This document shows, one piece after another, positions 42,897-52,167 of a stretch of DNA of 64,000 nt. The first letter of the stretch is position 1, and every line of letters starts with the position of its first letter. Below the pieces are notes generated by a model, which was given only the letters and a program-made list of their open reading frames with translations, was not told where the DNA came from and searched no databases. This stretch comes from Dokdonia pacifica (GTDB lineage: Bacteria > Bacteroidota > Bacteroidia > Flavobacteriales > Flavobacteriaceae). The translations under genes and the position numbers were made by a program. The DNA lies in contig NZ_FZNY01000001.1 in NCBI RefSeq assembly GCF_900188275.1, positions 496,001-560,000 on the forward strand, written 5' to 3'.

Positions 42897-44045
42897 ATGA
42901 ATACACCTGTAAATATACTTGTAGCACCTCTTAATTGGGGATTAGGACACGCAACACGTTGTATCCCAATAATACACGCATTACTTGCTGATGGATATCA
43001 AGTAATTATAGCAAGTGATGGCATTGCTTTAGCTTTATTACAAAAGGAATTTCCAGAGTTATTATCTGTAAAACTTCCTTCTTATGACATAGAATATGCT
43101 AAAAAAGGAACGCATTTTAAACGAAAAATGATTTCTAATGTTCCAAAAATCATAAAAGCTATACGTAGAGAACACAGGGCATTAAAACATATTTTAGAAC
43201 TTTATAACATTGATGGTGTCATTTCCGATAATAGATTAGGACTGTATACTTCAAAAGTTCCTACCGTTTTTATCACACATCAATTACAGGTATTAAGCGG
43301 CAAAACTACTACTGCCACTACGTATACACACAAACGTTTTATAAAGCGTTTTGACGAATGCTGGGTTCCCGATTATAAAGGGAATATGAATTTAAGTGGT
43401 ATGCTTGGGCATCCCAAAAAAGTAACACTCCCCGTACAATACATAGGCCCTTTAAGCAGGATGCAAAAAGAGACACTACCATCTAAGTACGATGCGCTAG
43501 TTATTTTATCAGGTCCAGAACCACAACGGTCTATTCTTGAAGATACTTTAATGACTGAACTAAAAAAGTACAACGGTGCTATTTTATTTGTAAAAGGAAT
43601 CATTGAAGAAGAAGAAACCCGTGAACAACAAAAAAATATTGAAATTGTAAATTTCTTGACATCAGACAAACTTGCCAAGGCTATTAATAGCGCTCCTTTT
43701 GTTATAGCAAGATCAGGCTATACAACTATTATGGATCTTGCCGCTTTACAAAAGAAAGCATTTTTCATTCCTACACCAGGACAACCAGAACAAGAATATC
43801 TTGCAAAAAGATTAAAAGAAAAAGGGATTGCTCCCTATGCAACACAAGAAAGCTTTAAAGTAAAAGATTTAGCAAAACTAAGTGTATATAAAGGATTTGA
43901 AGAATCTCAAGAACCTATAGATTTAAGGCAATTTTTCGGCCTTTTCAAGGGTGAAAGAAAACTCAGACCCAACACCAAATTCGCTTTCGACATAGATTTT
44001 CTCATCATGCGCCTCAATAATATGCTTGACAATAGAAAGGCCTAA
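42897..44045 (+). CDS. MurG-like family 28 type glycosyltransferase
   Basis: 382 residues. An N-terminal Rossmann domain starts with ILVAPLNWGLGHATR (GT-B glycine-rich loop) and the second domain carries the nucleotide-sugar site (FVIARSGYTTIMDLAAL, IPTPGQPEQEYLAKRL). This family of MurG-like or monogalactosyldiacylglycerol-synthase-like transferases is present in many Bacteroidota without an assigned sugar acceptor. The last 41 codons lie opposite the 3' end of the PhoR-like kinase gene (123 bp overlap, 43923..44045), so the two convergent genes share DNA. Confidence 0.8.
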   Translation: MNTPVNILVAPLNWGLGHATRCIPIIHALLADGYQVIIASDGIALALLQKEFPELLSVKLPSYDIEYAKKGTHFKRKMISNVPKIIKAIRREHRALKHILELYNIDGVISDNRLGLYTSKVPTVFITHQLQVLSGKTTTATTYTHKRFIKRFDECWVPDYKGNMNLSGMLGHPKKVTLPVQYIGPLSRMQKETLPSKYDALVILSGPEPQRSILEDTLMTELKKYNGAILFVKGIIEEEETREQQKNIEIVNFLTSDKLAKAINSAPFVIARSGYTTIMDLAALQKKAFFIPTPGQPEQEYLAKRLKEKGIAPYATQESFKVKDLAKLSVYKGFEESQEPIDLRQFFGLFKGERKLRPNTKFAFDIDFLIMRLNNMLDNRKA

Positions 44046-44975
44046 TCCAGAACCTCCTACTTTACGATTTCCAGACTTATCTACACGATAGAAACGTTCA
44101 AAAAGACGCGGTATATGCTCACTCTCTATTCCTTCTCCATTATCTGTAATACGGATAAGTACTTTATTCTGAATTAAGTTTTGAATACTCACTTCAGTTG
44201 TACCATCATTTTTTCCATACTTAATAGAATTTTCTATAAGGTTTGTCAATAATTGCTGAATTCGCTCTTCGTCTGCATTTACTATAATAGGCTCTTCATA
44301 ATCTACATCAAAAGTCAACGTTACATTCTTCTTTGTAGCTTTCATCTCTAAAAGCTCAAAGGTACTTTTAACCAATGCTACAATATCAAAGTACGTGTAA
44401 TTAAGATTGAGATCTCCCACTTCTAATTTTGTGATCATATCCAGATCATTCACCAAATAGATAAGCCGCTCTACTCCTTTATCTGCTCTTTGCAAATATT
44501 TTTTACGAACAGTTTTGTCTTTAATAGCACCATCTAACAGAGTGAGTATATACCCTTGTACAGTAAACAAAGGTGTTTTAAGCTCATGTGCTACGTTTCC
44601 TAAAAAATCTTTACGATACTCGTCTTTAATTCTAAGAGATTCTATTTCTAGCTTTTTGCTGGTTGCATAACGCCCTACCTCATCAGTAAGTGATTTTAAA
44701 TCGGTTGTAATTCTACCAGGTTTAAGATCTGCATCTTCTAGTAATGTTACCTCATCATAGATGTTTTTTACGCGTCTATAGATAAATATCTTCGTACGAT
44801 AATATATGATGACAAAAAGAAATACAAAGCAAAAAGCAGCAACCATAGCAATAAGAACCCAATCTATATTGTCTTGCCAATATCCAATACCTATAAGTAT
44901 ACCCGAAAAAAATAGTGTTACATAAAGAGCTGTAACAATCGAAAAACCATATGACCTCCTAAAGTCGTCTGTCAT
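43923..44975 (-). CDS. PhoR-like sensor histidine kinase
   Basis: 350 residues. Two transmembrane helices (~15-30, ~36-56), a short periplasmic link and a cytosolic coiled coil, then HisKA with phosphoacceptor in GNVAHELKTPLF, and an HATPase with N-box NLIENSIKYG, ITDNGEGIE and GSGLGLSIVKHIIEAH. The small sensor part resembles flavobacterial PhoR-type kinases. The response regulator ends one base into its start, so the pair is translationally coupled. The 3' end overlaps the glycosyltransferase gene on the other strand. Confidence 0.9.
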   Translation of the reverse strand: MTDDFRRSYGFSIVTALYVTLFFSGILIGIGYWQDNIDWVLIAMVAAFCFVFLFVIIYYRTKIFIYRRVKNIYDEVTLLEDADLKPGRITTDLKSLTDEVGRYATSKKLEIESLRIKDEYRKDFLGNVAHELKTPLFTVQGYILTLLDGAIKDKTVRKKYLQRADKGVERLIYLVNDLDMITKLEVGDLNLNYTYFDIVALVKSTFELLEMKATKKNVTLTFDVDYEEPIIVNADEERIQQLLTNLIENSIKYGKNDGTTEVSIQNLIQNKVLIRITDNGEGIESEHIPRLFERFYRVDKSGNRKVGGSGLGLSIVKHIIEAHDEKIYVESEFGVGSEFSFTLEKAEKLP

Positions 44976-45658
44976 TAAACTACAAATTTATAGCCAACAC
45001 CTTTTATTGTTTTAAAAGATTCGTCACCTATTTTCTCTCTTAGTTTACGTATGTGCACATCTATAGTACGACCCCCTACTACAACTTCATTTCCCCACAC
45101 TCTATCTAAAATATCTTCTCTTTTAAAAACTTTACCAGGCTTTGACGCTAGTAAAGAAAGTAATTCAAACTCTTTTCTAGGTAAAACGATCTCTTCTTTT
45201 CCCTTAACTATCTTATACTCTTCTCTATCTATTACAATATTCCCTACTTTAATAATCTCAGAAGATTCTTCTTTATCCTTAAACCTTCGTAGTAATGCTT
45301 TCACCTTACTAATAAGCACTTTTGGTTTAATAGGTTTTGTAATATAATCATCTGCTCCCGCATCAAAACCAGCAACTTGAGAATAATCTTCTCCGCGAGC
45401 AGTAAAAAAAGTAATAATCGTTTCTGAAAGATCTGGATTTTTACGTAATAACTCACAGGCCTCTATCCCATCCATTTCAGGCATCATTACATCTAGTATC
45501 ACAAGATGAGGTTTATGTTTCTTCCCTAGTTTAACAGCTTCTACACCATTAGATCCTGTGATCACATTATATCCTTCATTAGATAAATTATACCCTACAA
45601 TTTCTAGGATATCCGGTTCATCATCGACTAATAATATTTTGATATTTTTATTCTTCAT
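44975..45658 (-). CDS. OmpR/PhoB-like response regulator
   Basis: 227 residues. Receiver domain with D56 (VILDVMMPEMDG), the acidic DDE at 12-14 and a conserved Lys (ITKPIKPK); then a winged helix DNA-binding domain (EFELLSLLASKPGKVFKREDILDRVWG, TIDVHIRKLREKIG, TIKGVGYKF). It acts with the histidine kinase coded one base downstream. A phosphate role is an analogy to PhoB only; no pho box was identified. Confidence 0.93.
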   Translation of the reverse strand: MKNKNIKILLVDDEPDILEIVGYNLSNEGYNVITGSNGVEAVKLGKKHKPHLVILDVMMPEMDGIEACELLRKNPDLSETIITFFTARGEDYSQVAGFDAGADDYITKPIKPKVLISKVKALLRRFKDKEESSEIIKVGNIVIDREEYKIVKGKEEIVLPRKEFELLSLLASKPGKVFKREDILDRVWGNEVVVGGRTIDVHIRKLREKIGDESFKTIKGVGYKFVV

Positions 45659-45781
45659 GAGTATCTCACGGTTTGACGTTATAAATATAGTCTATTATAC
45701 GTTCTTTATTAAATCACTAAAGTAGTTTATTCTACACGTTACCTAGATACTATCAATATTAAGAATGGGTTAAATATTTTC

Positions 45782-45795
45782 GCTTTCGCGAAAGC
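45782..45795. repeat. Short palindrome upstream of the 45853 gene
   Basis: Perfect GCTTTCGCGAAAGC, 27 bp before the -7 box at 45823. Confidence 0.95.
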
Positions 45796-45822
45796 AAAAA
45801 CCTATAACACTCTTACATTTTG

Positions 45823-45830
45823 TATTTTTG
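45823..45830 (+). promoter_or_regulatory. -7 promoter box of the DUF5689 protein gene
   Basis: TATTTTTG followed by C, 22 bp before the first possible ATG. Confidence 0.65.
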
Positions 45831-45852
45831 CACCTTATTACTAAACTAATTA

Positions 45853-48411
45853 ATGATTATGAAAAAAATTACTCTTTTAATTGCATTACTAATCTCTTGC
45901 CTTTCTTTTGGACAGGTAGTGATTAATGAAGTTGATGCAGATCAAACTGGAACAGACACCATGGAGTTTGTTGAACTCTTTTCTGAGACACCAAACCAAT
46001 CACTAGATGGTCTTGTTCTTGTTCTTTTTAATGGATCTGATGATGCTAGCTACAATGCAATAGATTTAACAGGTTTTTCTACAGATGCCAATGGGTTTTT
46101 TATTGTAGGAGGTGATGAAGTTACGGGTGCTGATATAATGATAGGCGCTAATAATACAATCCAAAACGGAGCTGATGCTGTAGGAGTTTATACTGGAAAC
46201 ATCGATGATTTTCCAAATGACACTCCTGTTACCACTGCAAATCTTGTAGATGCTATTGTTTACGGAACAAATGACGCTGATGATGCAGGTTTACTTACTG
46301 GATTAGGAGAAACAGTACAATACAACGAAGATAATGTAGATGCAGATATTGAATCTCTACAGCGTCGTGCTGATGGAACATACTGTACTGCAGCACCAAC
46401 ACTACGTGCTGAAAATGGATGTTCTGCTTGCACACTTTCTTTTAGCTTTAATGATGCTACTTGTGATGACGTAACAGATGGACAAGACGGTGTTACGTAT
46501 CTTGTAGATTTTACAGGAGGTGGTGCAGAAATGGTAACATTAGATCTTGACGGAACTACTGGAACTATTGGCGGAGATGATCCTAGTACAGATGCTACTG
46601 GAACGATTTCTATAAACGTAAGTGAAGGAGTAGATTTTGCATTAACTGCTATAGGCACAACATGTGACCTTTCTATTGATTTATTTGCTGTAAACTGTAT
46701 CCCTACTTCTGAAGTAGCTACTATTGCTGAACTAAGAGCAGGCGTAGAAGGTGTAGAATACTTATTAACTGGAGAAGCAGTACTTACATTCCAACAAGAT
46801 TTTAGAAATCAAAAATTTATAGAAGATGCTACAGGAGCAATTCTTATAGATGATTCTGCTGGAACAATTACTACGATGTACACTATTGGAGACGGAATAA
46901 CTGGAATATTAGGTACATTAGGTTCTTTTAATGGAATGACACAATTTGTACCTTCAGAAGATTCTGGAGCGGCTACATCTACTGGAAATGCTGTAGTACC
47001 ACAAATGGTTACAATTACTGCACTTAATGCAAATCCAAATGATTTTGAATCTGAATATGTACAATTAGCAGATCTTACTGTAGATAACTCTGCAAACATG
47101 ACATGGGTAACTGGTACAGAATACCCAATTTCAAATGCAGATGGAGATTACATATTTAGAACTTCATTCTTTGACGTTGATTATATTGGAGAAAACGTTC
47201 CTACAGAAGCTACTATTGCTGGTATTATCACAGAACGTAACAATGGAGATTACTTTATTACTGCTCGTGACCTTACTGACATAGAAAACACCTCTTCTTG
47301 TACATTAGTACTCGATGCAGCAGTCATTACTTGTGACAGTGAAACTTCTGGCCAAGACGGGACTACAATCACTATAGATTATACTGGTGGTGGTAATGAA
47401 ACGTACACAGTAGAAGTTGTAGGTGGTGGTGTAATAGATGGTGATGACCCTACTTCTGTTGCCGAAGGAACTATCATCATTAATGCCGTATCTGAAGCTA
47501 CTACAGTAACTCTTGAAATCACAAGTTCAAACTGTGATATCTCTTTAGATATTACTACACCTGCATGTGAAGAAATTCCTGAAGTTGCTACAATTGCAGA
47601 ACTAAGAGCACAAAATGAAGGTGAAGAATTTATTTTAAGTGCAGAAGCTGTTTTAACATTCCAACAATCACAACGTAATCAAAAGTGGATCGAAGATGCT
47701 ACTGGAGCCATCGTTATTGATGATCCTGCTGGAGTAATTACGACAACCTATACAATAGGAGACGGAATCACAGGAATAAGAGGTACACTAGGTTCTTTTA
47801 GTGGATTATTACAATTCTCTCCTTCAGAAGATCCTGGAGCAGCGACATCTACTGGAAATGAAATCACACCGCAAGTAGTATCTATTACAGATCTTAATGC
47901 AGATGGTGAAGCTTATGAATCTGAGTATGTAGCTGTTGTTGGTGTAACCATAACAAATGCTACTGGAGACTGGCAAATGGACACAAATTATGAAATCACT
48001 AATGCTGATGGTGCATTTACATTACGTACTAACTTTGATGAAGCAGATTATGTTGTAAATCCTGATGCTATCCCTACTACTGCTGTAAACATAGCTGGAC
48101 TTATAGGACAATTTAATGATACGTATCAAATCACTCCTAGATTTGCTGCAGATATTGATATTACACTTTCTATAGAAGAAAATAATATTGATGGATTATC
48201 TATATATCCTAATCCAGCACAAGATGTTGTAACCATTACAACAGTTTCAAACACACAAAAAGAGGTTTCTGTATTTGATATTACAGGAAAACTAGTATTA
48301 CGTACAACTACATTAAACACAATTAATGTACAAACACTAGAAACTGGAATCTATTTAATGACTATTACAGAGAATGATGCGACAGCAACAGCTAAGTTGA
48401 TCGTAAGATAA
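45853..48411 (+). CDS. Large T9SS-exported protein with lamin-tail-like domain and two DUF5689-type repeats
   Basis: 852 residues (ATG 45859, two codons on, is equally possible). Signal peptide KKITLLIALLISCLSFGQ. Residues ~20-190 are lamin-tail-like (VVINEVDADQTGTDTMEFVELF). Then two units, each a short Ig-like stretch with paired Cys (CTLSFSFNDATCDD; CTLVLDAAVITCDS) and a DUF5689-like domain (TIAELRAGVEGVEYLLTGEAVLTFQQ; TIAELRAQNEGEEFILSAEAVLTFQQ), which are about 70% identical to each other in part. The end (SIYPNPAQDVVTI, VFDITGKLV) is a T9SS sorting domain. Highly acidic, a surface protein; function not known. Confidence 0.8.
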   Translation: MIMKKITLLIALLISCLSFGQVVINEVDADQTGTDTMEFVELFSETPNQSLDGLVLVLFNGSDDASYNAIDLTGFSTDANGFFIVGGDEVTGADIMIGANNTIQNGADAVGVYTGNIDDFPNDTPVTTANLVDAIVYGTNDADDAGLLTGLGETVQYNEDNVDADIESLQRRADGTYCTAAPTLRAENGCSACTLSFSFNDATCDDVTDGQDGVTYLVDFTGGGAEMVTLDLDGTTGTIGGDDPSTDATGTISINVSEGVDFALTAIGTTCDLSIDLFAVNCIPTSEVATIAELRAGVEGVEYLLTGEAVLTFQQDFRNQKFIEDATGAILIDDSAGTITTMYTIGDGITGILGTLGSFNGMTQFVPSEDSGAATSTGNAVVPQMVTITALNANPNDFESEYVQLADLTVDNSANMTWVTGTEYPISNADGDYIFRTSFFDVDYIGENVPTEATIAGIITERNNGDYFITARDLTDIENTSSCTLVLDAAVITCDSETSGQDGTTITIDYTGGGNETYTVEVVGGGVIDGDDPTSVAEGTIIINAVSEATTVTLEITSSNCDISLDITTPACEEIPEVATIAELRAQNEGEEFILSAEAVLTFQQSQRNQKWIEDATGAIVIDDPAGVITTTYTIGDGITGIRGTLGSFSGLLQFSPSEDPGAATSTGNEITPQVVSITDLNADGEAYESEYVAVVGVTITNATGDWQMDTNYEITNADGAFTLRTNFDEADYVVNPDAIPTTAVNIAGLIGQFNDTYQITPRFAADIDITLSIEENNIDGLSIYPNPAQDVVTITTVSNTQKEVSVFDITGKLVLRTTTLNTINVQTLETGIYLMTITENDATATAKLIVR

Positions 48412-48433
48412 TCTCATATCATTATAACATTGT

Positions 48434-48463
48434 AAAAAAGCGTCCTTTTAAAGGACGCTTTTT
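48434..48463 (+). terminator. Terminator after the DUF5689 protein
   Basis: AAAAAGCGTCCTTT / AAAGGACGCTTTTT with a one- to three-base loop, then T-rich. Confidence 0.85.
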
Positions 48464-48498
48464 GTTTATATACAATACTTATATTCAACGGGGATTAA

Positions 48499-48506
48499 TA
48501 CCTTTG
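48499..48506 (+). promoter_or_regulatory. -7 promoter box of the LuxE-like gene
   Basis: TACCTTTG, 16 bp before the ATG at 48522. Confidence 0.65.
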
Positions 48507-48521
48507 TTTTAAATCAAGCAT

Positions 48522-49499
48522 ATGGAATATCAAGATATCTTTGCTATACAAACTCCTCAAGAATTTGAGCAAAAAGCCCTTGATATATTTCAGTATCAAT
48601 TTGATAACAATACGATATATCGCTCTTTTTGTGATCTTCTTTACAAACACCCAAGTGATATTAAACAACTTAAGGATATTCCTTTCTTACCCATTTCTTT
48701 TTTTAAATCACATGAAGTAGTTTCTTCTCAAGAAATAACTGAAGCTACTTTTACAAGTAGTGGGACTACAGGAAGTATTACTAGCAAACATTATGTAAAA
48801 GATCTTTCTATATATGAAGCAAGTTTCCAAAAGGGGTTTACAGCATCGTATGGAAACATAGAGGAGTATGCTGTCTTAGCTTTACTTCCTTCATATCTTG
48901 AACGCACTGGGTCTTCATTGGTGTATATGGTAGATCATCTCATTAAAGCAAGTACTCATGAAGACAGCGGGTTTTATCTTAATGATTATTTCGCTTTAAG
49001 CGAAAAATTAAAAACGCTTGACGCCTCAGGACAAAAGGTACTTCTTATAGGGGTAAGCTTTGCTTTATTAGACCTTATAGAAAAATACAGTTTTTCTTTA
49101 AAAAACACTACCATTATGGAAACAGGAGGTATGAAAGGAAAACGAAAGGAAATGATTAGAGAAGAACTTCATGAAATACTTTCAAAAGGATTTGGAGTCT
49201 CAGAGATACATAGTGAATATGGAATGACTGAACTTTTATCTCAAGCATATTCAAAAGGGAAAGGAGTTTTTACTACACCTCCATGGATGAAAGTAATAGC
49301 CAGAGATCCTGAAGATCCATTTACAACACTCCCACATTCCAAAACAGGAGGACTTAACATTATAGACCTTGCTAATATACACTCTTGCGCTTTCATTGCA
49401 ACTCAAGATTTAGGCAGCACTTACAAGGATAATACCTTTTCTATTGTAGGTAGATTTGACAATTCTGATATAAGAGGTTGCAATCTTATGGTGCTATAA
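48522..49499 (+). CDS. LuxE/PaaK-like acyl-activating enzyme
   Basis: 325 residues, similar to the acyl-protein synthetase LuxE and the phenylacetate-CoA ligase group. Adenylate-forming motif is TFTSSGTTGS (~82-91); a second is EIHSEYGMTELLSQAY (~230-245). In LuxE a C-terminal Cys forms an acyl-enzyme; a Cys near the end (SCAFIATQDL, GCNLMVL) may do the same. No luciferase or reductase genes are nearby, so a light-emission role is not supported; flavobacterial members are often near lipid or aryl polyene genes, not seen here. Activity is inferred. Confidence 0.75.
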   Translation: MEYQDIFAIQTPQEFEQKALDIFQYQFDNNTIYRSFCDLLYKHPSDIKQLKDIPFLPISFFKSHEVVSSQEITEATFTSSGTTGSITSKHYVKDLSIYEASFQKGFTASYGNIEEYAVLALLPSYLERTGSSLVYMVDHLIKASTHEDSGFYLNDYFALSEKLKTLDASGQKVLLIGVSFALLDLIEKYSFSLKNTTIMETGGMKGKRKEMIREELHEILSKGFGVSEIHSEYGMTELLSQAYSKGKGVFTTPPWMKVIARDPEDPFTTLPHSKTGGLNIIDLANIHSCAFIATQDLGSTYKDNTFSIVGRFDNSDIRGCNLMVL

Positions 49500-49580
49500 A
49501 ATGAAACTAAAATGCTATAATTATGTTAAAAATGTAATGTTTTATATTTTTATCGACCTAACCTATGTAAAATTTATACA

Positions 49581-50030
49581 ATGAAAAATTTCCTATTAAT
49601 AGTAATTGCTTTTGTAAGTTTTCAAACATTTGGACAACAAACAGATTATTATCTTAAAAAAGGATACGTTGCAGAAGGATACGATGTTACTGAATACTTT
49701 AATAATAAAGCAGTAGAAGGTAACAAAAAGTTTACAACAGAATATGACGGAGTCAAATTCAAATTTGTAAGTCAGGCAAATCTTGACAAGTTCAAAGCAA
49801 ATCCTGACAAATATGTTCCTCAATATGGTGGTTACTGTGCATATGCAGTAGCAGATAAAGGAAAAAAAGTAAGTGTTGACCCAGAGACATTTGAAATAAG
49901 AGATGGAAAATTATACCTCTTTTATAATTCTTGGGGAGTAAATACACTCGAAAAGTGGCAAGAAGAAGGTCCTGAAAAATTAAGAGGACAAGCAGATGCG
50001 GCTTGGAGCAAAGTAAAACATAATAAATAG
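49581..50030 (+). CDS. Secreted YHS domain protein, copy 1
   Basis: 149 residues with a signal peptide (FLLIVIAFVSFQTFGQ). A YHS-type domain (GYDVTEYFNNKAVEGNKKF, FKFVSQANLDKFKANPDKYVPQYGGYCAYAV) binds metal in some proteins; YGGYCAYA holds the motif's Cys. No fusion partner domain. 73% or more identical in much of its length to 50263..50715, so a tandem duplication. A terminator follows at 50064, and copy 2 has its own upstream region. The role of free-standing flavobacterial YHS proteins is unknown; metal binding is inference. Confidence 0.82.
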   Translation: MKNFLLIVIAFVSFQTFGQQTDYYLKKGYVAEGYDVTEYFNNKAVEGNKKFTTEYDGVKFKFVSQANLDKFKANPDKYVPQYGGYCAYAVADKGKKVSVDPETFEIRDGKLYLFYNSWGVNTLEKWQEEGPEKLRGQADAAWSKVKHNK

Positions 50031-50063
50031 AAGATATTCATAATTGATTGGTTAGTTAGTTAG

Positions 50064-50100
50064 AAAACCCTAGTGAAGCAACTTGCTCACTAGGGTTTTT
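50064..50100 (+). terminator. Terminator after YHS copy 1
   Basis: Stem AAAACCCTAGTGA / TCACTAGGGTTTT with an internally pairing AGCA/TGCT loop, then T-run. Confidence 0.88.
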
Positions 50101-50262
50101 GTCTTTTGTGTGTTTTTGACAAAAAACTACACTAAAAAACAAGCAATTACTTTAAATGAAAAAATTATTTAAGGAATAATTGACAATTTTATGTAAGCTT
50201 ATATAGAAATACCGACAGAGTCTTTATAAATCAAAAATCAACACATTTTAAAGAAAAGACTC

Positions 50263-50715
50263 ATGAAAAAATCAATGATCATACTAATAGGATTACTTAT
50301 TGGATTTACTTCACAAGCACAACAGATAGACTATTACTTAGACAGCGGTTATATTGCCGAAGGATATGACGTAACAGAATACTTTAACAATAAAGCTGTA
50401 GAAGGAAGCAAAAAATATGTCACTACCTATGATGGTGCAAAATATAAGTTTTCTACACAAGGCAATTTAGACAAGTTCAAAGCAAACCCTTCTAAATATG
50501 TCCCTCAATACGGTGGTTACTGTGCATATGCGCTTGCTACCAATGGAAAGAAAGTAGATGCCGATCCAGAAACTTTTGAAATAAGAGATGGAAAGTTATT
50601 TATGTTTTATAACTCTTGGGGAAGAAACACCTTAAAAAGCTGGAAAAAAGAAGGACCAACTACATTAAAACCAAAAGCAGACAAAAACTGGGAAAACGTA
50701 AAATATAAAAGTTAG
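50263..50715 (+). CDS. Secreted YHS domain protein, copy 2
   Basis: 150 residues, same layout as copy 1: signal peptide (MIILIGLLIGFTSQAQ), GYDVTEYFNNKAVEGSKKYV, YKFSTQGNLDKFKANPSKYVPQYGGYCAYALA, ETFEIRDGKLFMFYNSWGRNTLKSW. The longest shared run is around GGYCAYA and ETFEIRDGKL. The paralogues differ mainly at the N- and C-termini, so both seem to be under selection. Ends at a convergent terminator with tyrS. Confidence 0.82.
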   Translation: MKKSMIILIGLLIGFTSQAQQIDYYLDSGYIAEGYDVTEYFNNKAVEGSKKYVTTYDGAKYKFSTQGNLDKFKANPSKYVPQYGGYCAYALATNGKKVDADPETFEIRDGKLFMFYNSWGRNTLKSWKKEGPTTLKPKADKNWENVKYKS

Positions 50716-50735
50716 TTTTTCACCCCTTCAAACCA

Positions 50736-50772
50736 GAACAGCCCATTAGTTATTTTTACTAATGGGCTGTTC
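50736..50772. terminator. Bidirectional terminator between YHS copy 2 and tyrS
   Basis: 15 bp stem GAACAGCCCATTAGT / ACTAATGGGCTGTTC with a 7-base loop containing T-run. Confidence 0.9.
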
Positions 50773-50793
50773 GCTTTTAGATCGTATGGTATC

Positions 50794-52089
50794 TTAAATC
50801 ACTTTTATGAGGAATTTATTTCTTTTCCCTCTTTGTACAAGAATAAAACGATCATTTATTAAATCACTTTCTTGTATCATAAAACCTTCCTGAACTTTCA
50901 CAAAGTTTACAGACACTGAGTTTTCTTTAAGCGCTCTTCTAGCCTCTCCATTAGACTTTAAAAACTTAGTTTTTTCTGCTAATGCACCTATCACATCCAA
51001 TCCGTTTTCAAATTCAGATCTTGACAACTCTGCTTGAGGAACTCCTTCAAAAATACTCAAGAATGTCTCTTCATCTACTTTTTTAATATCTTCTGCAGCA
51101 GTTTTACTAAAAAGAATGTTTGAAGCTTCTTCAGCTTTTACAAAAGCTTCTTCACCATGCACCGTAATAGTCACTTCTTTGGCAAGTCGTTTTTGAAGTG
51201 TTTTTCTATGCTCTTGCCCACTATGTTCTTCTAGTAAAGCTTCTATTTCTTCTTGATTTAAAAACGTAAAAATCTTAATATATTTTGCCGCATCCTCATC
51301 ACTTGTATTCAACCAGTATTGGTAAAATTTGTAAGGAGAAGTACGCTTTGCATCTAGCCAGACATTACCTCCTTCACTTTTTCCAAATTTACTCCCGTCA
51401 GATTTTGTAATTAATGGACAGGTAAGTGCATATCCTTTACCACCACCTATACGACGTATTAATTCTGTTCCTGTAGTAATATTACCCCACTGATCACTAC
51501 CTCCCATTTGAAGTGAGCAGTCATTATTTTGGTACAAATGCAAGAAATCATACCCTTGCACTAGTTGGTATGTAAATTCTGTAAAAGACATTCCATCTGC
51601 CGATTCACCTGATAAACGATTCTTCACAGAATCTTTAGCCATCATATAATTTACCGTAATATGCTTTCCAACATCGCGTATAAAATCCAAAAATGAAAAT
51701 TCTTTCATCCAATCATAATTATTAACCATGACCGCTTCATTTTCTGCACCCGATGTAAAATCTAAAAATTGTGATAATTGTGTACGCACACATTCTTGAT
51801 TATGTCGAAGGGTTTTCTCATCTAGCAAGTTACGCTCTGAAGATTTTCCTGAAGGATCTCCTATCATACCTGTGGCACCTCCTACAAGTGCAACAGGCCT
51901 ATGTCCCGCTCTTTGGAAGTGAGCAAGTAACATAATGGGAACTAAATTTCCTATATGTAAAGAATCTGCAGTAGGATCAAATCCCACATAAGCACTACGC
52001 ATTGCTTCCATAAGGTGCTCTTCTGTTTGAGGCATCACATCGTGTATCATCCCTCTCCATTGCAATTCTTGAACAAAATTTTTCATCAT
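50794..52089 (-). CDS. tyrS: Tyrosyl-tRNA synthetase
   Basis: 431 residues from ATG 52089 (a second ATG at 52086). The frame reaches 52113, but that start lies on the -7 box at 52111..52118, so it cannot be used. Class I synthetase that joins tyrosine to tRNA(Tyr). HIGH motif variant HIGNL in [10 protein letters not shown], tyrosine/ATP pocket [14 protein letters not shown], and the KMSKS variant KFGKSEG; an S4 RNA-binding domain forms the C-terminal ~75 residues ([18 protein letters not shown]). Confident. Confidence 0.97.
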   Translation of the reverse strand: MMKNFVQELQWRGMIHDVMPQTEEHLMEAMRSAYVGFDPTADSLHIGNLVPIMLLAHFQRAGHRPVALVGGATGMIGDPSGKSSERNLLDEKTLRHNQECVRTQLSQFLDFTSGAENEAVMVNNYDWMKEFSFLDFIRDVGKHITVNYMMAKDSVKNRLSGESADGMSFTEFTYQLVQGYDFLHLYQNNDCSLQMGGSDQWGNITTGTELIRRIGGGKGYALTCPLITKSDGSKFGKSEGGNVWLDAKRTSPYKFYQYWLNTSDEDAAKYIKIFTFLNQEEIEALLEEHSGQEHRKTLQKRLAKEVTITVHGEEAFVKAEEASNILFSKTAAEDIKKVDEETFLSIFEGVPQAELSRSEFENGLDVIGALAEKTKFLKSNGEARRALKENSVSVNFVKVQEGFMIQESDLINDRFILVQRGKRNKFLIKVI

Positions 52090-52110
52090 TGAATTTTCTT
52101 TTTGAAGGTG

Positions 52111-52118
52111 CAAAGATA
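52111..52118 (-). promoter_or_regulatory. -7 promoter box of tyrS (minus strand)
   Basis: TATCTTTG on the minus strand, followed by C. It overlaps the outermost possible start (52113) and therefore decides in favour of 52089/52086. Confidence 0.75.
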
Positions 52119-52167
52119 AAAATTAAAGTGGCGTTATTGGGGTACTTGACCAGAGTAGATTATATTT

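Noticed and set aside
48522-49499. Bioluminescence (lux) gene
   Set aside because: LuxE-like only; no luciferase or LuxC/D neighbours.
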